A stretch of DNA of 64,000 bases, taken from contig JAFEUB010000725.1 in assembly GCA_024529925.1 (NCBI GenBank), forward strand, positions 621,501-685,500. Direction: 5' to 3'. This document shows positions 36,301 to 48,118 of this stretch, one piece after another. The DNA is from Ophthalmolycus amberensis. Lineage: Eukaryota; Chordata; Actinopteri; Perciformes; Zoarcidae. Below the pieces are notes generated by a model. That model did not search any database. It had not been told where the DNA came from and was given only the letters and a program-made list of their open reading frames with translations. The position numbers were made by a program, and so were the translations under genes. The first letter of the stretch is position 1. The number at the start of each line of letters is the position of its first letter.

Positions 36301-39300
36301 TTTGGGTGAAAATCAGTAAAAGACAAAAACGGATTCTTGTACAAACACACTTCCCTCAATGCAACTCAATAGTCCATTAATGCATTATGATACAATGTTA
36401 TATATATATGAATCTGAAATGGGCCTTTCTGCATATTAGTAATTTTACTTTTCATACTTTAGTATTTTTTAGTGCTAATACTTTTGTACTTCTGTAAGAT
36501 TTTGAATGCAGGGCTTTTTACTTGTAAGAGAGTATTTCTACACTGTGGTATTACTACTTTAAGTTCACTAGCTTAGGCCCCCACCTCGGCCGGAGCGAGC
36601 CTTCGTCGGTTGTTTGGAGTGTTGAGGAATGGTTGGTGGAGATTTGGCCTGATGCGGTTTGGGGGAGGCTTAGCTGAGGATCCACTGCGGCTCCCGGGCC
36701 TTGCAGACCCCCCGATCTCCATGGGATAGTCGTCCGTCGTGGAAAACCCCCCAAAAGACGGCAGAGGGAGCGGCATCGTTGTTGGCCAATTGTGTGGGTC
36801 CATCGCTGGAAGTGGGCGGGGTGGGGGCACTGGCATCCCGGTGCCCGGTGTCCCGGCTACGGCAAGTTGCTGTGGTTGCTGGAGTAGGTGGCCGGGGGGC
36901 GCTGGCGTCCTACGTTCCGTTGTTGCTTTGCGTTCCGTGCTTGCTGCGTCCCGTTGCAGTTGCGTGGCTGCGTCATTGCGTCGTTCCCTTTCTTTCTCTT
37001 TTTTCCTCTTTTCTTTTTCTTTGCTATCTTTTCTTTTTCTTTTCTCTTCTCTTTCTTTCTTTTTTCTCTTCTGCTTCTTTCCTTCTCTCTTCTTTCTTTG
37101 CTTATCTCTTCTACTCTTTCTTCTTACTCCTTCTCTTCTCTCTTTTATTCTCTTTTTCTTCCTCTGGTTGCGTTGTTGCGTTCAGTGGTTGCGTTGTTGC
37201 GTTCCGTGGCTGCGTGGCTGCGTTCCGTGGCTGCGTTGCGCTTAGAGGGGGGGACAGCTTAGAGAGGGGGACAGAGGAAAGAAGACCTGGCAACCCGGTG
37301 CCAGGAATCTGCGTAGTGGGAAGAGCAGGATAGGGGGGGGGGACGGAGGAGAGGGAACCTGGTAACCCGGTGCCAGGAATCTGCATAGTGGGAAGAGCGT
37401 GCGTCGTAGGAAAAGCGGGATGGGGACAGAGGAGAGGGAACCTGGCAACCCGGTGCCAGGAATCTGCATGGTGGGAAGAGCATGCGTAGTAGGAAAAGCG
37501 GGATGGGGGAGGGGGACAGGGGAGAGGGAACCTGGCAACCCGGTGCCTGGGTACGGGCAGAAGAAAGGTGGTGTAAGAGAACAGTGAAGGGACGGCTTAG
37601 AGGGGGGGGGGGCAGCTTAGAAAGGGGGACAGAGGAAAGAAGACCTGGCAACCCGGTGCCTGGGTACGGCAGAAGAAAGGTGGTGTGAGAGAACAGTGAA
37701 GGGACGGCTTAGAGGGGGGGGGGGGACAGCTTAGAAAGGGGGACAGAGGAAAGAAGACCTGGCAACCCGGAACTTTGTGGGTTGGGGGGCGGAGTTTCGG
37801 GGTGCGTGGTGGCGTCACGGTCGCTGGCGTCACGCCGGTGTGTTTGGATGTAGGTACGTTTGTGTTTGTTTGTTTTTTTCCTAACGTGACTTTGGGAAAG
37901 TTGTGAGGAGTTGGCACGGTTTGCTTTGTTGTTTCGATGCTCTTAGCAGGCGGACTGTGGTCCAGTTGGAGATATTAGCTGGTGCGTCTTCGATGGGGGA
38001 CCTGGCTGGAGCGTGGAGGGGTGGCGGCGTCTTTGAGCGCTGCGTGCCGGGTAGCCAGAGTCGTCGGGGCTGGGTCTGGAGCGAGCGAAGAAGGAGAGAG
38101 CTGGATTTACGTTTCCGTTGTCTACGTCTGGAGGTAGCGGGTCTCCCTCTGCCACCGAGATGTGAGTTAAAGGAGGACGGCCGTGAGTCTGACTCTTCGT
38201 ATTGTCAGATGCTGGCGGGTGGATGCAGCTGGTCGGCGAGGTGGAGATCGCGGGTTTGGCTGCCCGGACCCTCTCGATGGCGGTTGGCGGCGTCCTCTGC
38301 GTAGTGTTCCGGTTGCGAGTGCAGGAAACGCGAGTGTGCCGAGGCTTAGAGTGGGTAGGTAGTTATAGGAGTGTGGCCGGAAGTGGGCGAGTGGCTGAGG
38401 TGTGGTCCTGCTCCTGAAATTCAGCTAAGTTTTATCTCCAATTAAAGATCTGAGAACTTCTTCCACCACAATTTCAGAAGTTTTTATCATTTTTAACTCT
38501 CAATAACATGACCTACATGAACTTAGAAGGGTTCGTTTCTTCCGTGAATGTGTTTTCAGACTCACCCTGTCTTGTATAAAGAATGGCACACACATAGCTG
38601 CTGGCCATAGGGCGACATACTGTAGCAGCTCTGAGATCTCTGGAATGCTTACATTCATTTGGAATTTAGAAAACTTTTGTCTCAACCTGTTGAACTATTC
38701 ATGCAATATGTTAGACTCGGTATTTCTGCAAACTCATGTGTTTCTTACTTGCTCATTATGGGAAGACGGCAACAAAAGAGCTGTAGGAAATAAGAATAAT
38801 TCATAACTTTGATCTTATGATGGTGGAAAACATTTAAGTTCAACGCAATTTATCGGGCAAAGCTCGATCTAAACAAATTGAATAATTAAATGTGACTGGA
38901 TTTCAGTTGGGGGGCTGCAACTCAGCACACTTTTTGGTTTGAAACCGTTGCTCCATCTCAACTTTCCCCTCTACATTGTAGGTCCTGGAGAAGGGCATGC
39001 GTCTGGAGTGCAAGTGCCACGGCGTGTCGGGATCCTGCACCACCAAGACGTGCTGGACGACGCTCCCCAAGTTCCGCCAGCTGGGATACGTCCTCAAGGA
39101 CAGGTACAACCAGGCCGTGCACGTGGAGCCGGTGCGGGCCAGCCGCAACAAGCGCCCCGTCTTCCTGAAAATCAAGAAACCCCACTCCTACCGCAAGCCC
39201 ATGGACACGGAGCTGGTCTACATCGAGAGGTCGCCCAACTACTGCGAGGCCGACCCGCTGACGGGCAGCATGGGAACGCAGGGTCGCCTGTGCAACAAGA

Positions 39301-39461
39301 CGGCTCTGCAGCCCAACAGCTGCGACCTGATGTGCTGCGGCCGAGGATACGACACGCACCAGTACTCACGCGTTTGGCAGTGCAACTGCAAGTTCCTGTG
39401 GTGCTGCTACGTGAAGTGCAACACGTGCAGCGAGAGGACAGAGGTGTACACCTGTAAATAG
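27353..39461 (+). CDS. wnt7: Wnt7-class secreted signalling protein (4 exons)
   Basis: Exons 27353-27423, 27763-27989, 30090-30361 and 38982-39461 have GT/AG borders and join in phase to 1050 nt, 349 aa, the usual Wnt7 length. Residues 1-24 are a signal peptide (MSRKTRRWIFHFFLCLGVLY...). The body has RHGRWNCSAL, GWKWGGCSAD and CKCHGVSGSC. Ser206 in that last motif is the expected palmitoleoylation site read by Porcupine, Wntless and Frizzled. The Cys-rich C-terminus ends CNTCSERTEVYTCK. All expected cysteines appear present. Wnt7 ligands act through Frizzled/LRP, with RECK/GPR124 in brain vasculature, and in limb and neural patterning. Residues mix the human WNT7A pattern (ERTVFGKELKV, VEPVRASRNKRP) and the WNT7B pattern (INECQ, YNQ.EGWKW, LPKF), so the a/b/c label is left open. 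Intron 3 is 8.6 kb and repeat-filled. Confidence 0.97.
27990..30089 (+). other. wnt7 intron 2
   Basis: 2.1 kb without a recognisable additional exon. A C run with (CTC)n lies near 28949-28972. Confidence 0.7.
30655..31290 (-). repeat. Dispersed repeat family 2, partial copy in wnt7 intron 3
   Basis: It shares the ordered blocks GGTGCACCC, a TCAGCCAGGAGACCGC-like stretch, AACTCAACCAAGTAGTTTTG and TAATGTAACGAGCGG with the copies at 40.9, 57.8 and 60.1 kb. The terminal inverted repeats are lost or diverged here. Orientation is uncertain. Confidence 0.5.
32283..33881 (-). mobile_element. Tol2-like hAT transposon, internally degraded
   Basis: The ends are inverted: CAGTGGTGTATAAAGTACT on the left and TACTATACACCACTG on the right. 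The 8-bp target duplication CTTCTAAG is perfect on both sides (32275-32282 and 33882-33889), as expected for hAT. The subterminal regions are rich in AAGTAAAAGTA, as in Tol2. On the minus strand, 33104-33246 encodes the hAT C-terminal dimerisation motif (NTPLPASAACERLFSIAG, then FSPRRARLN). The rest of the transposase (RNase H-like core) is not readable in 1.6 kb, so the copy is non-autonomous. Confidence 0.92.
34275..34911. mobile_element. 637-bp MITE with long terminal inverted repeats
   Basis: The left end ATAGAGAGGCGAAGTCCCGC is mirrored by GGGGACTTCGCCTCTCTAT at the right end. Inner inverted stretches also match (GTATGGTAGTCAACG against GTTGACTATCATAC), giving arms of about 100 bp. There is no coding capacity. 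One end of a related copy lies at 8125-8180. No target duplication could be assigned with confidence. Confidence 0.8.
34912..36554 (+). other. wnt7 intron 3, unassigned
   Basis: A GC-richer island at 35540-35830 carries an 80-codon open frame with no recognised domain. The rest is ordinary intronic DNA with a short (GT)n run near 35356. An intronic regulatory element is possible but not shown. Confidence 0.4.
36555..38430. repeat. G-rich / polypyrimidine complex tandem-repeat block
   Basis: Three parts differ sharply in composition from the flanks. They are a pyrimidine tract of about 190 bases (36965-37155, CTTT/CTTCT-rich), a GCGTTGTTGCGTTC / GTGGCTGCGT short tandem (37165-37245), and an irregular tandem array at 37255-37770. 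In the array, ACCTGGCAACCCGGTGCC or a close variant recurs at 37285, 37357, 37440, 37530, 37643 and 37757. The sequence 37770-38430 is GC-rich and non-repetitive. The whole is probably a transposon-derived insert of unknown class. The open frames of up to 210 codons here are compositional. Confidence 0.7.
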
Positions 39462-40870
39462 AAATATTCATTGGGCATGTATTTGGACGAGCGTGGCCGA
39501 TACACGCGTGCGGAGTGACTGACATTCTCTCAACAATCACGACACCCGGTTCCTCCAATGTGTGCCGATTATACTGATGCCAATGGACATCTGCCTTGAC
39601 ACTGGACTCAACCTATGAGCTTATACATTCCTTTTTTTATGTTTTTCATTTGAATGCCATTTCCTGCCCCAGGCTTGACTTCTCTGCTGGCATGACTCAC
39701 CTCAAGCAGTTGTTTTTATTTCTAGACTAATAATTTATTAAATGAGAAAACTACTGATGATTTTGAAAAATTCACTGTTGACTAAATCTGGTAAGGTTTT
39801 AAGTTGGTGTAGATGCCTTCAAGTGGACTTAAAAGCATTTTTTTTTTTAACAAGACAACTTACACACTGGAGCTCGACTTAAAGACACATTTGCGAGCCT
39901 GCAGCTCATGTGCTTTAAGCCTAGCAGAGGAACATTAAACTACTGATCCTGGGCTCGCTATGATAGTATTGTTTCCACTCGTCTCTGTCCCCGTCCCCCA
40001 CAGTTTGCTGCTAGTTGTCTGGAATGTTACAGAGTTTGTGACTGAGCAGCAATATTGACTCTTCAAGCTAAGATGAACGTCACCAGGAGCGAATGCGAGC
40101 TTCCAGACATGACTTCCCCCTTAATGTTGATTGATAGAATATATTTTGTAAGAGATTATTTTTATATAATATTTTTTTTAATTTATTCTCTATCTCTATG
40201 TAAGATATTTTCCCTTAGCATTTCTAACTGTTGAGTTACTGAGTTTGCCACTGAAGCACTGTTTTGAAAAATTGTGCCTTGTTCCTCGGCAGTGGAACAC
40301 GATAACGTTGAATGAAATGTGCAGCATTGTGATTCATAACCCATTTCAGGAAACTTGATCTCACCTGGCTTTGCCACCTGTAGAGAGACAAAGTCCTGAC
40401 GTCACCACTATGCTAGCTGCTGTTCCGCTAACGTTAGCTTACAAAGCTTCTTTCATCTGCCATTCTCAAAAAGTCAAATGTGTTTTTGTGGTTTACCATC
40501 CATAGCCTAAGTTCAACTAGTATCTGCAACAGCTTTTGCCATTTAAATTCAAACCCTTGTAAATTTAAACAAAGGTTAAACAAAATAATCATTAGCATAG
40601 TGCTACTATACATTTTTAATGGTGCGGTACGCCTGTGGTACGTATTAGCAGTAATACGCCATTGTAACTGTGGCTCTCTCTGTTAGCTATGATACCCACC
40701 CTCGTGTTTTTGTCGTCTTTCCATCTTTTGAGCTGTAATCTCTGCTGTCTAAACAACATCTGGGTCATTCTGCCATGACTAGCATGACGTGTGAGTAACA
40801 AAGGTCTTTAATGGTGTTTCTTAAAGGCTGCTAACAAGGAAAGATTAATAAACATAAATAAATATTACAT
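39462..40870 (+). other. wnt7: wnt7 3' UTR and downstream
   Basis: AT-rich sequence follows the TAG at 39459-39461. Candidate poly(A) signals are ATTAAA near 39736 and AATAAA at 40847-40852. No further exon was seen. Confidence 0.5.
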
Positions 40871-40926
40871 TTTTTTCTAAAACTATCTATCCATCTATAC
40901 ATTGATTGAACCACATGATCAACCCA

Positions 40927-41448
40927 TTCTCACTCCCGACTCGTCAAATTCCTGACGCTTGGTCATTGGCATGATACAGACGCCAAGGTGCACCCTTTAG
41001 CATCTGTATGGGACGCACTGGGCTTTCAAATCTGCATCATTATTAGACTTCATAGCAACCGAGAGAGTATCACGGAGGAAATCTGTTATGTGAGGGGAGG
41101 TCGGACGGGTCAAGCAAAGGACTTTCACCCAGGAGACTGCTGTTCATGTCCAAGATAACTTACGCACTTAACTACACTGGTTACCCAACAAGCATACTTA
41201 TTTTACATAACAAACATACTTATTTGAACCCAAACCATGATGTTTTCCTCAGCCTAACCAAGTACTTTTGTTGTTGAAGTAAACCTAAAAACTAAGTAAA
41301 CCTACGTTGGAAGTTCATTTTAAAAGACACTGACGGAAACTGTACGTTTCTTGTGAACACAGAGGACTGCTTTGAAAAGAAAAGCATCATATTTTGAAGT
41401 GTAGGACCACTGACCAGGCACTGGTATTTAGCGAGTTGGGAGTGAGAC
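40927..41448 (+). mobile_element. Family 2 terminal-inverted-repeat element
   Basis: The left end TCTCACTCCCGACTCGTCAA is mirrored at the right end (TTAGCGAGTTGGGAGTGAGA). CTTGGTCATTGG on the left matches CTGACCAGGCACTGG inside the right end. The interior has GGTGCACCCTTTAGC, GGACTTTCACCCAGGAGAC and CAGCCTAACCAAGTACTTTT. Related copies lie at about 30655, 46495/57029, 57770 and 60144. It is non-coding and MITE-like; the superfamily is not determined. Confidence 0.75.
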
Positions 41449-41576
41449 TGTTGAGGTTATTATATTTCAGGAACAGAATCTGGGAGTTACAGTTTCACTG
41501 TGGCTCTCTATGTGGATGAGCACCAATACACAGCTCTCCTTTGGGGCTCTTTGTCTATTCTCTCACCAACACCAAG

Positions 41577-41937
41577 TAGGGCTGGGTATCATTTCATATG
41601 AATACTTTAAACAAAAGATCATTAGACAGTCAGAAGTAGAGAGATTGGGAAGAGATGGACGGTGGAATGATATCCAACAAATGTCCATGAGTGGACGTGA
41701 ACATGGGGTTCATGGTCAGATCCTTGAACTCTACACGTCCAGGACATCAGCTGGACAAAAATGACATCCCTGAGTTTCTCTACCAATACAAAAACAAAAT
41801 GAGTAAAATGAATAAATATGAAATATCTGATTGGGGAATAAATAAACAAGACAACAAAGCCAGACCAAGCATTCAATCCAATCTTCTAATACTTGATAGT
41901 CTGAACTTAATGACTGACATTGTGATACCCAGCCCTA
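41577..41937. mobile_element. 361-bp MITE
   Basis: The termini TAGGGCTGGGTATCA and TGATACCCAGCCCTA are nearly perfect inverted repeats around an AT-rich, non-coding interior. The target duplication may be only TA or a few bases. The superfamily is not determined. Confidence 0.75.
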
Positions 41938-44900
41938 ATACTTCAACATATAACAACCAATCCTAACCGGGACACTAGTGGCCAGTTAGGATTGTACAGT
42001 ATACAGTAGGTTGATGGGTGCAGCAAACAATGCAGTGTTAAATTCACAGTTCTCTCGTTAGGTTGTTAAAAAGACTTTCTAGTGACGTGACATTCAGTAC
42101 TGACTCAGTCCTCGTTAAAGCTTCTTCCTGCATGAGTCTGAACTGACGAAGCGATATCGCCCGCTGCTGTAGTGCTCTTAAATCAGAGGTCACTGTTGAG
42201 TAAAACCACGTTGTCTTTTCATTCATCTTTTGGCAAATAAAAGTTGTTGTTGTGGGAGGTCATTTTGTATTTGAGACACATCTTTCAAGTGTTATGATGA
42301 GGCCGGATCAGAGTGAAGTGGGCGTGATTGAGGGTTGCAGAGGCTGTAGTGTGTGTGTGTGTGTGTGTGTGTGTGGGAGTGCGGAGCTGCTGGCTGATGG
42401 ATTACTCTGACATCTGCTTCATTCACTCCTCAACGACGTTGCTACAACAACCACACTGTGCCCCCCAAAAATGCTCTTGGTCTCATCAAGAGGCCAGACT
42501 GCCCATTAACAAAATGGTAACCATGCAAAACCCAGATCAAATTTGGACGCTATTTATTTTGTGGAAATGGCAAACGGGACGAAAGCGGGGAAGGGGGGGG
42601 GGCTTTACAATTGCAAGGAGATGATGTCAAGAAGGATTTCAGTCCGAGCAATAGAAAAGGTCTTCGCTCCCAGAATAATCGGCACAAAACATTCCTCGGC
42701 TAAACTTCGCCTCAATAGAGTGACGCTTTGAAAAGGCAGCTGGCCAAACAGCCTCACCAAGAGTAACACCAAGGCTCTGTCACTGAGAACCCAACAACGT
42801 TATCCCAGTGTCTGACAGAGGGCCGGCTGGTCACATGCTTCACTTTTCTATTCACAGGGCCGATAATGATATGCTCTCCAACTACGTCTGTCAACATGAA
42901 ACAGACACATGGATACCTGAACATGCTGATTGCCTATTTTCCTATTTTCTGTCTTATGATACTCCTTCTTTCCACTCACTAACCTGCCGCTGTATGCACG
43001 TGACGCTGGTTCCACTTCCTAACAATGCATCCTTCCTCATTAATGTGGATTGTATTTATTTATATAATATAATATCTTGCTGGTCAAAACTGAAAGGTCA
43101 TTGTTGAAACAATCATTGACAAAACAGTGTGATGATAGCCACAATGTCCAATTATATATAAACAGTGTTTCATATATGATCAACAATTAAACATTGTTTA
43201 TCATTCAATATTAGAATGAAAGTACGGTTCACAAGCACTCTGGGTAATATGACCTTTTCAGGTATCATAGCGATTCCCCTGTCATGAGCATAGTACTACT
43301 TGAAGTTATGTCAGAAGTACCATGTACTACAATAGTACTATACCATGGTATGCGGCATAGTTTACTATAGTATTTCAACTGTCAACTCCAAGGTCAACAA
43401 TGGACAAGAAGTCTTTGAAGAAAATGGTTGACGTGGCAAACACAAATAAATAAAGATTTGGTCAAAAAACTTTTCGATATTGTTCAAAACATCCTGTTTT
43501 ATGTCAAACTGAACATTCATGCAATTCATCACTCACCTTTTCACAATTTCTAACCAAACCCATATGGTGTCACCGCTCCAAGCAGCACGGTTCACAAAGT
43601 TTAAACTCCAAGCAAAATAAATGCAACTCTCTTCAATCAAGTACAGAATGATAACACAGATGTGTAATTGTGAAAATGCTCTTTTTCAAAGTCCAGGCAC
43701 AATATCTTTTGTCGGTTCTGATCAAAAAGAATTTGTCCCAGAAAAAATATGACATGGTGTGACACTATATTTTGATATTTAAACAGGCACATTTTTTGGT
43801 GGCCCTTTGTGAGGAGGGGTCCTTGTACAAGCAGGAAGAACATCTCAGAAGGACATGGAAGGGTTTCAAAGTGAGTTGTCTCCTGACATTTCTTTCAGTA
43901 AAACAAATCTTTTTGGCCTCGGTACCCTTTAGTGTGACACTTTTTACACAAAAAAGCCAAATATAAATGACTCTAATTACATTTAATTCATGTCATGTTG
44001 CAGTACGTATGCTGCTAGCAAAACCACAAGGCCCACAACGTTGCTCTGCATGAAACCTTGGTGTGATACTACATCAACACATAACACAGGCCGTCGGTTT
44101 GTTACGCTCTGGAATCATGACTGGCATATGTATAATGAAGTGTGAACGAACACCGACACAAAAACGTCAGCTGTCATAGCAAAAAAGATCGCATACTTTT
44201 GATGTTAATGTATTGTTTAGTTAATTTACTAGAATGAGCTTGTATGAAATGGCTGTTTTAAATAAATGTTTTTATGAAAGCAGAGACCACACTGTTCAGC
44301 AGCCTTATTGGAAAGACTGATCGATACCTGACCAATGCACTGGGTACCACTTTAGCAGTCATTATTTCAATGTACAGCTTAGTCAAAGTAGACTTCAACA
44401 AGTGGTTACGTGTTACGTGCTGCTTGGTTAGGTTATTACATAAAAAAATCTATGTTTGTTGTAACTTACGTGGATGGCATCAGGAAGGTACGTAAGTTAC
44501 GTGTCAAAAGTAAGTAACAAAACCTTTTTGAACCATTTTGGGCGCACACAGGACATGAACATGTATAAAGAGGTGCTACAGCGTTGGAGGAGGGCACCCG
44601 TTCATTCCCATGAAAGTTGCTCAGTTGTCTTTAAAATGTCACAATATGGGGCCAATTGTAATTCTCTCTTGGTGAACATGACATATTCATATTGCTTCTT
44701 TAGTCTGACCAACAGCCCAAACCCTACACATATTAAATCAGCATTAAGATAAGATATATACTTTCTTCTCTCCAAGGGCAGTAGTCCTTCACACAGCTGC
44801 CATCAGTTTAGAACAAAGCTAACAAGACAGTACGTATAGGCAATATAAAACAGAAGAGAATCACAAAATCCATAAACCCATAATACATAAAACAAAATGT

Positions 44901-46494
44901 AACCGCGCAACCGTGTTTTCTTGTTGAGCAGTGCTGTAGACAGCGGTGTTTGAAAAGAAAAATCTGAGAAGTTAGCATTTTTCCGCATTTTTGTTTGATA
45001 ATGTACTTAAGTGTTATTTTTGTTATTAATGATGAACAAACTTTTCTGCAAGTGTGATATTGTGAATCTCACTTTTCTTCCATATACCGTGCCACATGTC
45101 TCCATGACGTTTTGTCACACATCCTCTTTCCCTGGATATCAATATAAACCATACACTTCCAGAGAAAAGCCGAACCGGACTAAAAAGAGACCTGCAGATA
45201 CGAGCACAGCAGCGGCTCGTCCTCCAAAGGCCTCAAACCGCACGCGACAGGGGATCACTCAAGCACTAATGAACTGCTTCGTGGTGTTTTTCCTATAAAC
45301 ACCAGTACGTCACTGCTAATGTTCCAGGTGTTGCCAGCCTTACACCTGTGAACACCTGCATTGTGGTTGTACTCTAAAACGTATGACTGTCAGTTGCTGC
45401 AGCTGCCTCATCTCTGAGTCTGCCTCCTGCTCGTGTAAATTGTAATCCGGAGTAGATATTTTATTTGTGCAACGCTTTCTTCTTAAATCTAGACGTTTGA
45501 TGTTTTCAGATTCCGGCGAAAAAACTGACGGTGCTTGTTCTGCGCAGCGAATGGCGCTGGAAGCCGTCACGCTTGGCTTGCGCAGGAGAGATTCTTTGTC
45601 AGAACGTTGATTATTTAAGACAGGGGCTGCTTAATAACTATCATTATGGCAGTACCTTGAGAGCGAGGGCCAATCAGGGTCCAAACAGAAATCTCTGCCA
45701 ACAATGATGTCGTAGGCGAGGAATGAGACAGAAACAAAGTAGACATGCTTTGGAAAAAAACCAAAGGCTGTTATGAAGATTTTAATTGAGGGATGCATAA
45801 ATCAAAGATTTCATATCACGTACTTTAAGCTGCATCTACAATAAATCATAATTTTGCTCAGAAGGGATTGAATAATGAATGATGTGTTATTTGTTGGTTA
45901 AAACAGGCCACAGTCGGGGCATGCCAGATAATGATAAATCTATAGCCCCGAGCTAAACTTCTGCTCTCTGGTTGTAAAATGTTTTCAGCGTTACTCACTG
46001 TTAAAGAAAATGCAATCAAATTGTTTGTAAAGGTGCTCTGCGTAAGTTATGAGTTAAGAGATCTAAGAAGTTATGGCCTTACTCTTAAACTTTTCATTAA
46101 AAAAACAAAACACTGAACAACTATCTCTTTTGGCATTTAGCCATGCTGATGGTTTTGTTTTTGTTTGATCAGCTTTTGAGATCTACCCCAGAAAATATAT
46201 AATAATGGAGGTGAATCTTGTTTGAGGAGCTCACAACTTTGAAAAGTGACATTCGTAAAACTCTTCACAGAATCATTTCCCCAGGTTGTAGAAAGCAGTT
46301 TCATTGCTTTATTGTAATTTGGGTGAATTGGCTAACAGGAAGTATTCCTCTGCTGCAGCTCAAGGAAGATACCAATGTGATTCTGTTAACTGAGACTCAT
46401 ATTAGCTTGGGCTCAACTTTGGAATGCATTTTGCACGGTGGATTTTGTTAATCTTTGACAGTAGAGTTGAGGTCACTTGGTTATTATGAAAAGG
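41938..46494. other. Intergenic DNA downstream of wnt7
   Basis: About 4.5 kb with no exon or RNA gene recognised. A (GT)n run lies at 42349-42375. Short frames near 42044-42226 and elsewhere show no family resemblance. Confidence 0.5.
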
Positions 46495-46634
46495 CAACAC
46501 ATTCTCACTCCCAACTCGTCAAATATGGCCGCTTGGTCAGTGGCCCTGCGCTTCAAACTATGACGCTCTAGGTTCCGCTCTAGCATCAGTTTTAGATGTG
46601 CCATGGACGGCATGTCAGGTTCTGGTCATTACAT
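46495..46634 (-). mobile_element. Family 2 TIR element, left piece (split by the hAT insertion)
   Basis: ATTCTCACTCCCAACTCGTC, then CTTGGTCAGTGGCCCT, matches the right end of the 40927-41448 copy read in reverse. The element continues at 57029 (GGTGTCTTTTCAAAATGAAC) on the far side of the hAT insertion and can be followed to about 57290. It is the outermost layer of the nest. Confidence 0.7.
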
Positions 46635-47485
46635 CAGTGGCGGGCCGTCAGGGCCTGCAAGGCCTTCTCTGCTGGCCGAAACAGAATCACAAAGCTATAT
46701 ATATAAAAAATAAAAATAAAAAATGTATTTTATAATTTAATAATTTTTCTTAAATACACTACATGTATTATAATTTATAAAAATATTTTTCCCATTATCT
46801 TATTTTCTCATTGCACAGCTACTGTCTTCCTCAGTTGCTCTGCTTCCAGTGCAGCTTGTTTTAAGTAGAGCTTTTATCCAATCAGATCTCACCTCTGTGT
46901 CTCTAGGTAAGAAGAGAGGCAGAGGCCTGCAGAGTCTCTCCTGCAGCCAGTGCAGATTAAAGTGAATGGGACGATATTGTTGATTGTCATAGTGTTCAAC
47001 CAATCAGATCTTTAGTTTGACATGTTGGGTGTATTCTTTGACGTGTCAGCGCCACTAGCCGGCCTATAATGACGTCAGCATTACATGCAGCTCAGTGTTC
47101 ATCTGTAGCTTTCCCGCTAGTTGCAGAGTGTGCTGTGATTGGTCAGTGGGCGAGCACGTGACTATCGTGAACCGAAACTTAACTTGTCAGCAGAGCTTAG
47201 TTGGAGTTAAAGAGTTCAAATTGAAAGATATGGAAGAAATTATAACATCTTTAGGGTTTTGCTTGGTGTAGATTATTTATTTTTTTACCTAGCTTTGTTT
47301 TTTTAAACACTCAATGGCTGAATAAGGAGGAGAAACGGATTTAGTGGCGGAGTTACCCTCCTCCTACCCAACCCTTTCTCAAGAAAGAAGGACATTTAAG
47401 GAAAAGCTGGACATCGTAAGAAATGGTCAGTCAACGCCACAGCTAGCAGCCTGACTCAGCCAGGAAAAGGATTTGTATGAACGGT

Positions 47486-47637
47486 ATTTCAATCAGGAGA
47501 GACTTGTTTCATAATTTAACAATGATTTATTATACAAGCTTCAAATATGAAAAGTGCAAAGTCCTTGGCGATTGGACTCCATCCTGAAGTACGATCACCG
47601 AGGGTAGGGATACTGAGGTCCAACAGGCCTAATCCCC
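47486..47637 (-). repeat. Split direct repeat B2 of the YR retroelement
   Basis: 152 bp, matching 47967-48118 except for two substitutions (CCTTGG/CTTTGG and ACGATC/ACTATC). Its outer edge is the pentamer ATTTC, shared by all three repeat boundaries. Confidence 0.9.
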
Positions 47638-47748
47638 CCTGGAGTCCAGACACTGGTGGTGGTGATGAAAGGAGTTGCTGCAATCTGATGATGAATCAGG
47701 AGCATGACTGTGATGCTGACTGGAGGCGACTGGGGTGGAGGCGGGTTG

Positions 47749-47971
47749 CATCTGCTTAGCTGAAATGACAACTGACAGCAGCAGAGAGGAGAACACTATT
47801 TAACGTTTGACAGCAACGATATGATTGGCTTGAGGAACCGGTGTGCAGAATCTGGTTGGTTACTTAAAAGTGCACGCCCCCAATCAGCTGATAGAGTAAT
47901 TACAAGGAGAGGAAAGACAGAGATTACTAGTGAGTGTCTTCCTGACTGAACTTGCGCTTGAGCTACATTTC
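47749..47971 (-). repeat. Split direct repeat A2 of the YR retroelement
   Basis: 223 bp reading as identical to 56257-56479. It abuts B1 through a shared ATTTC (47967-47971), the expected B1A2 junction. Confidence 0.92.
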
Positions 47972-48118
47972 AATCAGGAGAGACTTGTTTCATAATTTAA
48001 CAATGATTTATTATACAAGCTTCAAATATGAAAAGTGCAAAGTCTTTGGCGATTGGACTCCATCCTGAAGTACTATCACCGAGGGTAGGGATACTGAGGT
48101 CCAACAGGCCTAATCCCC
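47967..48118 (-). repeat. Split direct repeat B1 of the YR retroelement
   Basis: 152 bp, the near-identical partner of 47486-47637. It overlaps A2 by the pentamer ATTTC. Confidence 0.9.

Noticed and set aside
36701..37651. Long Leu/Phe/Ser-rich and Pro-rich frames (up to 210 codons)
   Set aside because: They follow the polypyrimidine and G-rich composition on both strands and match no domain.
38939..39558. Additional long frames overlapping wnt7 exon 4
   Set aside because: Shadows of the conserved Wnt7 reading frame in GC-rich exon sequence.
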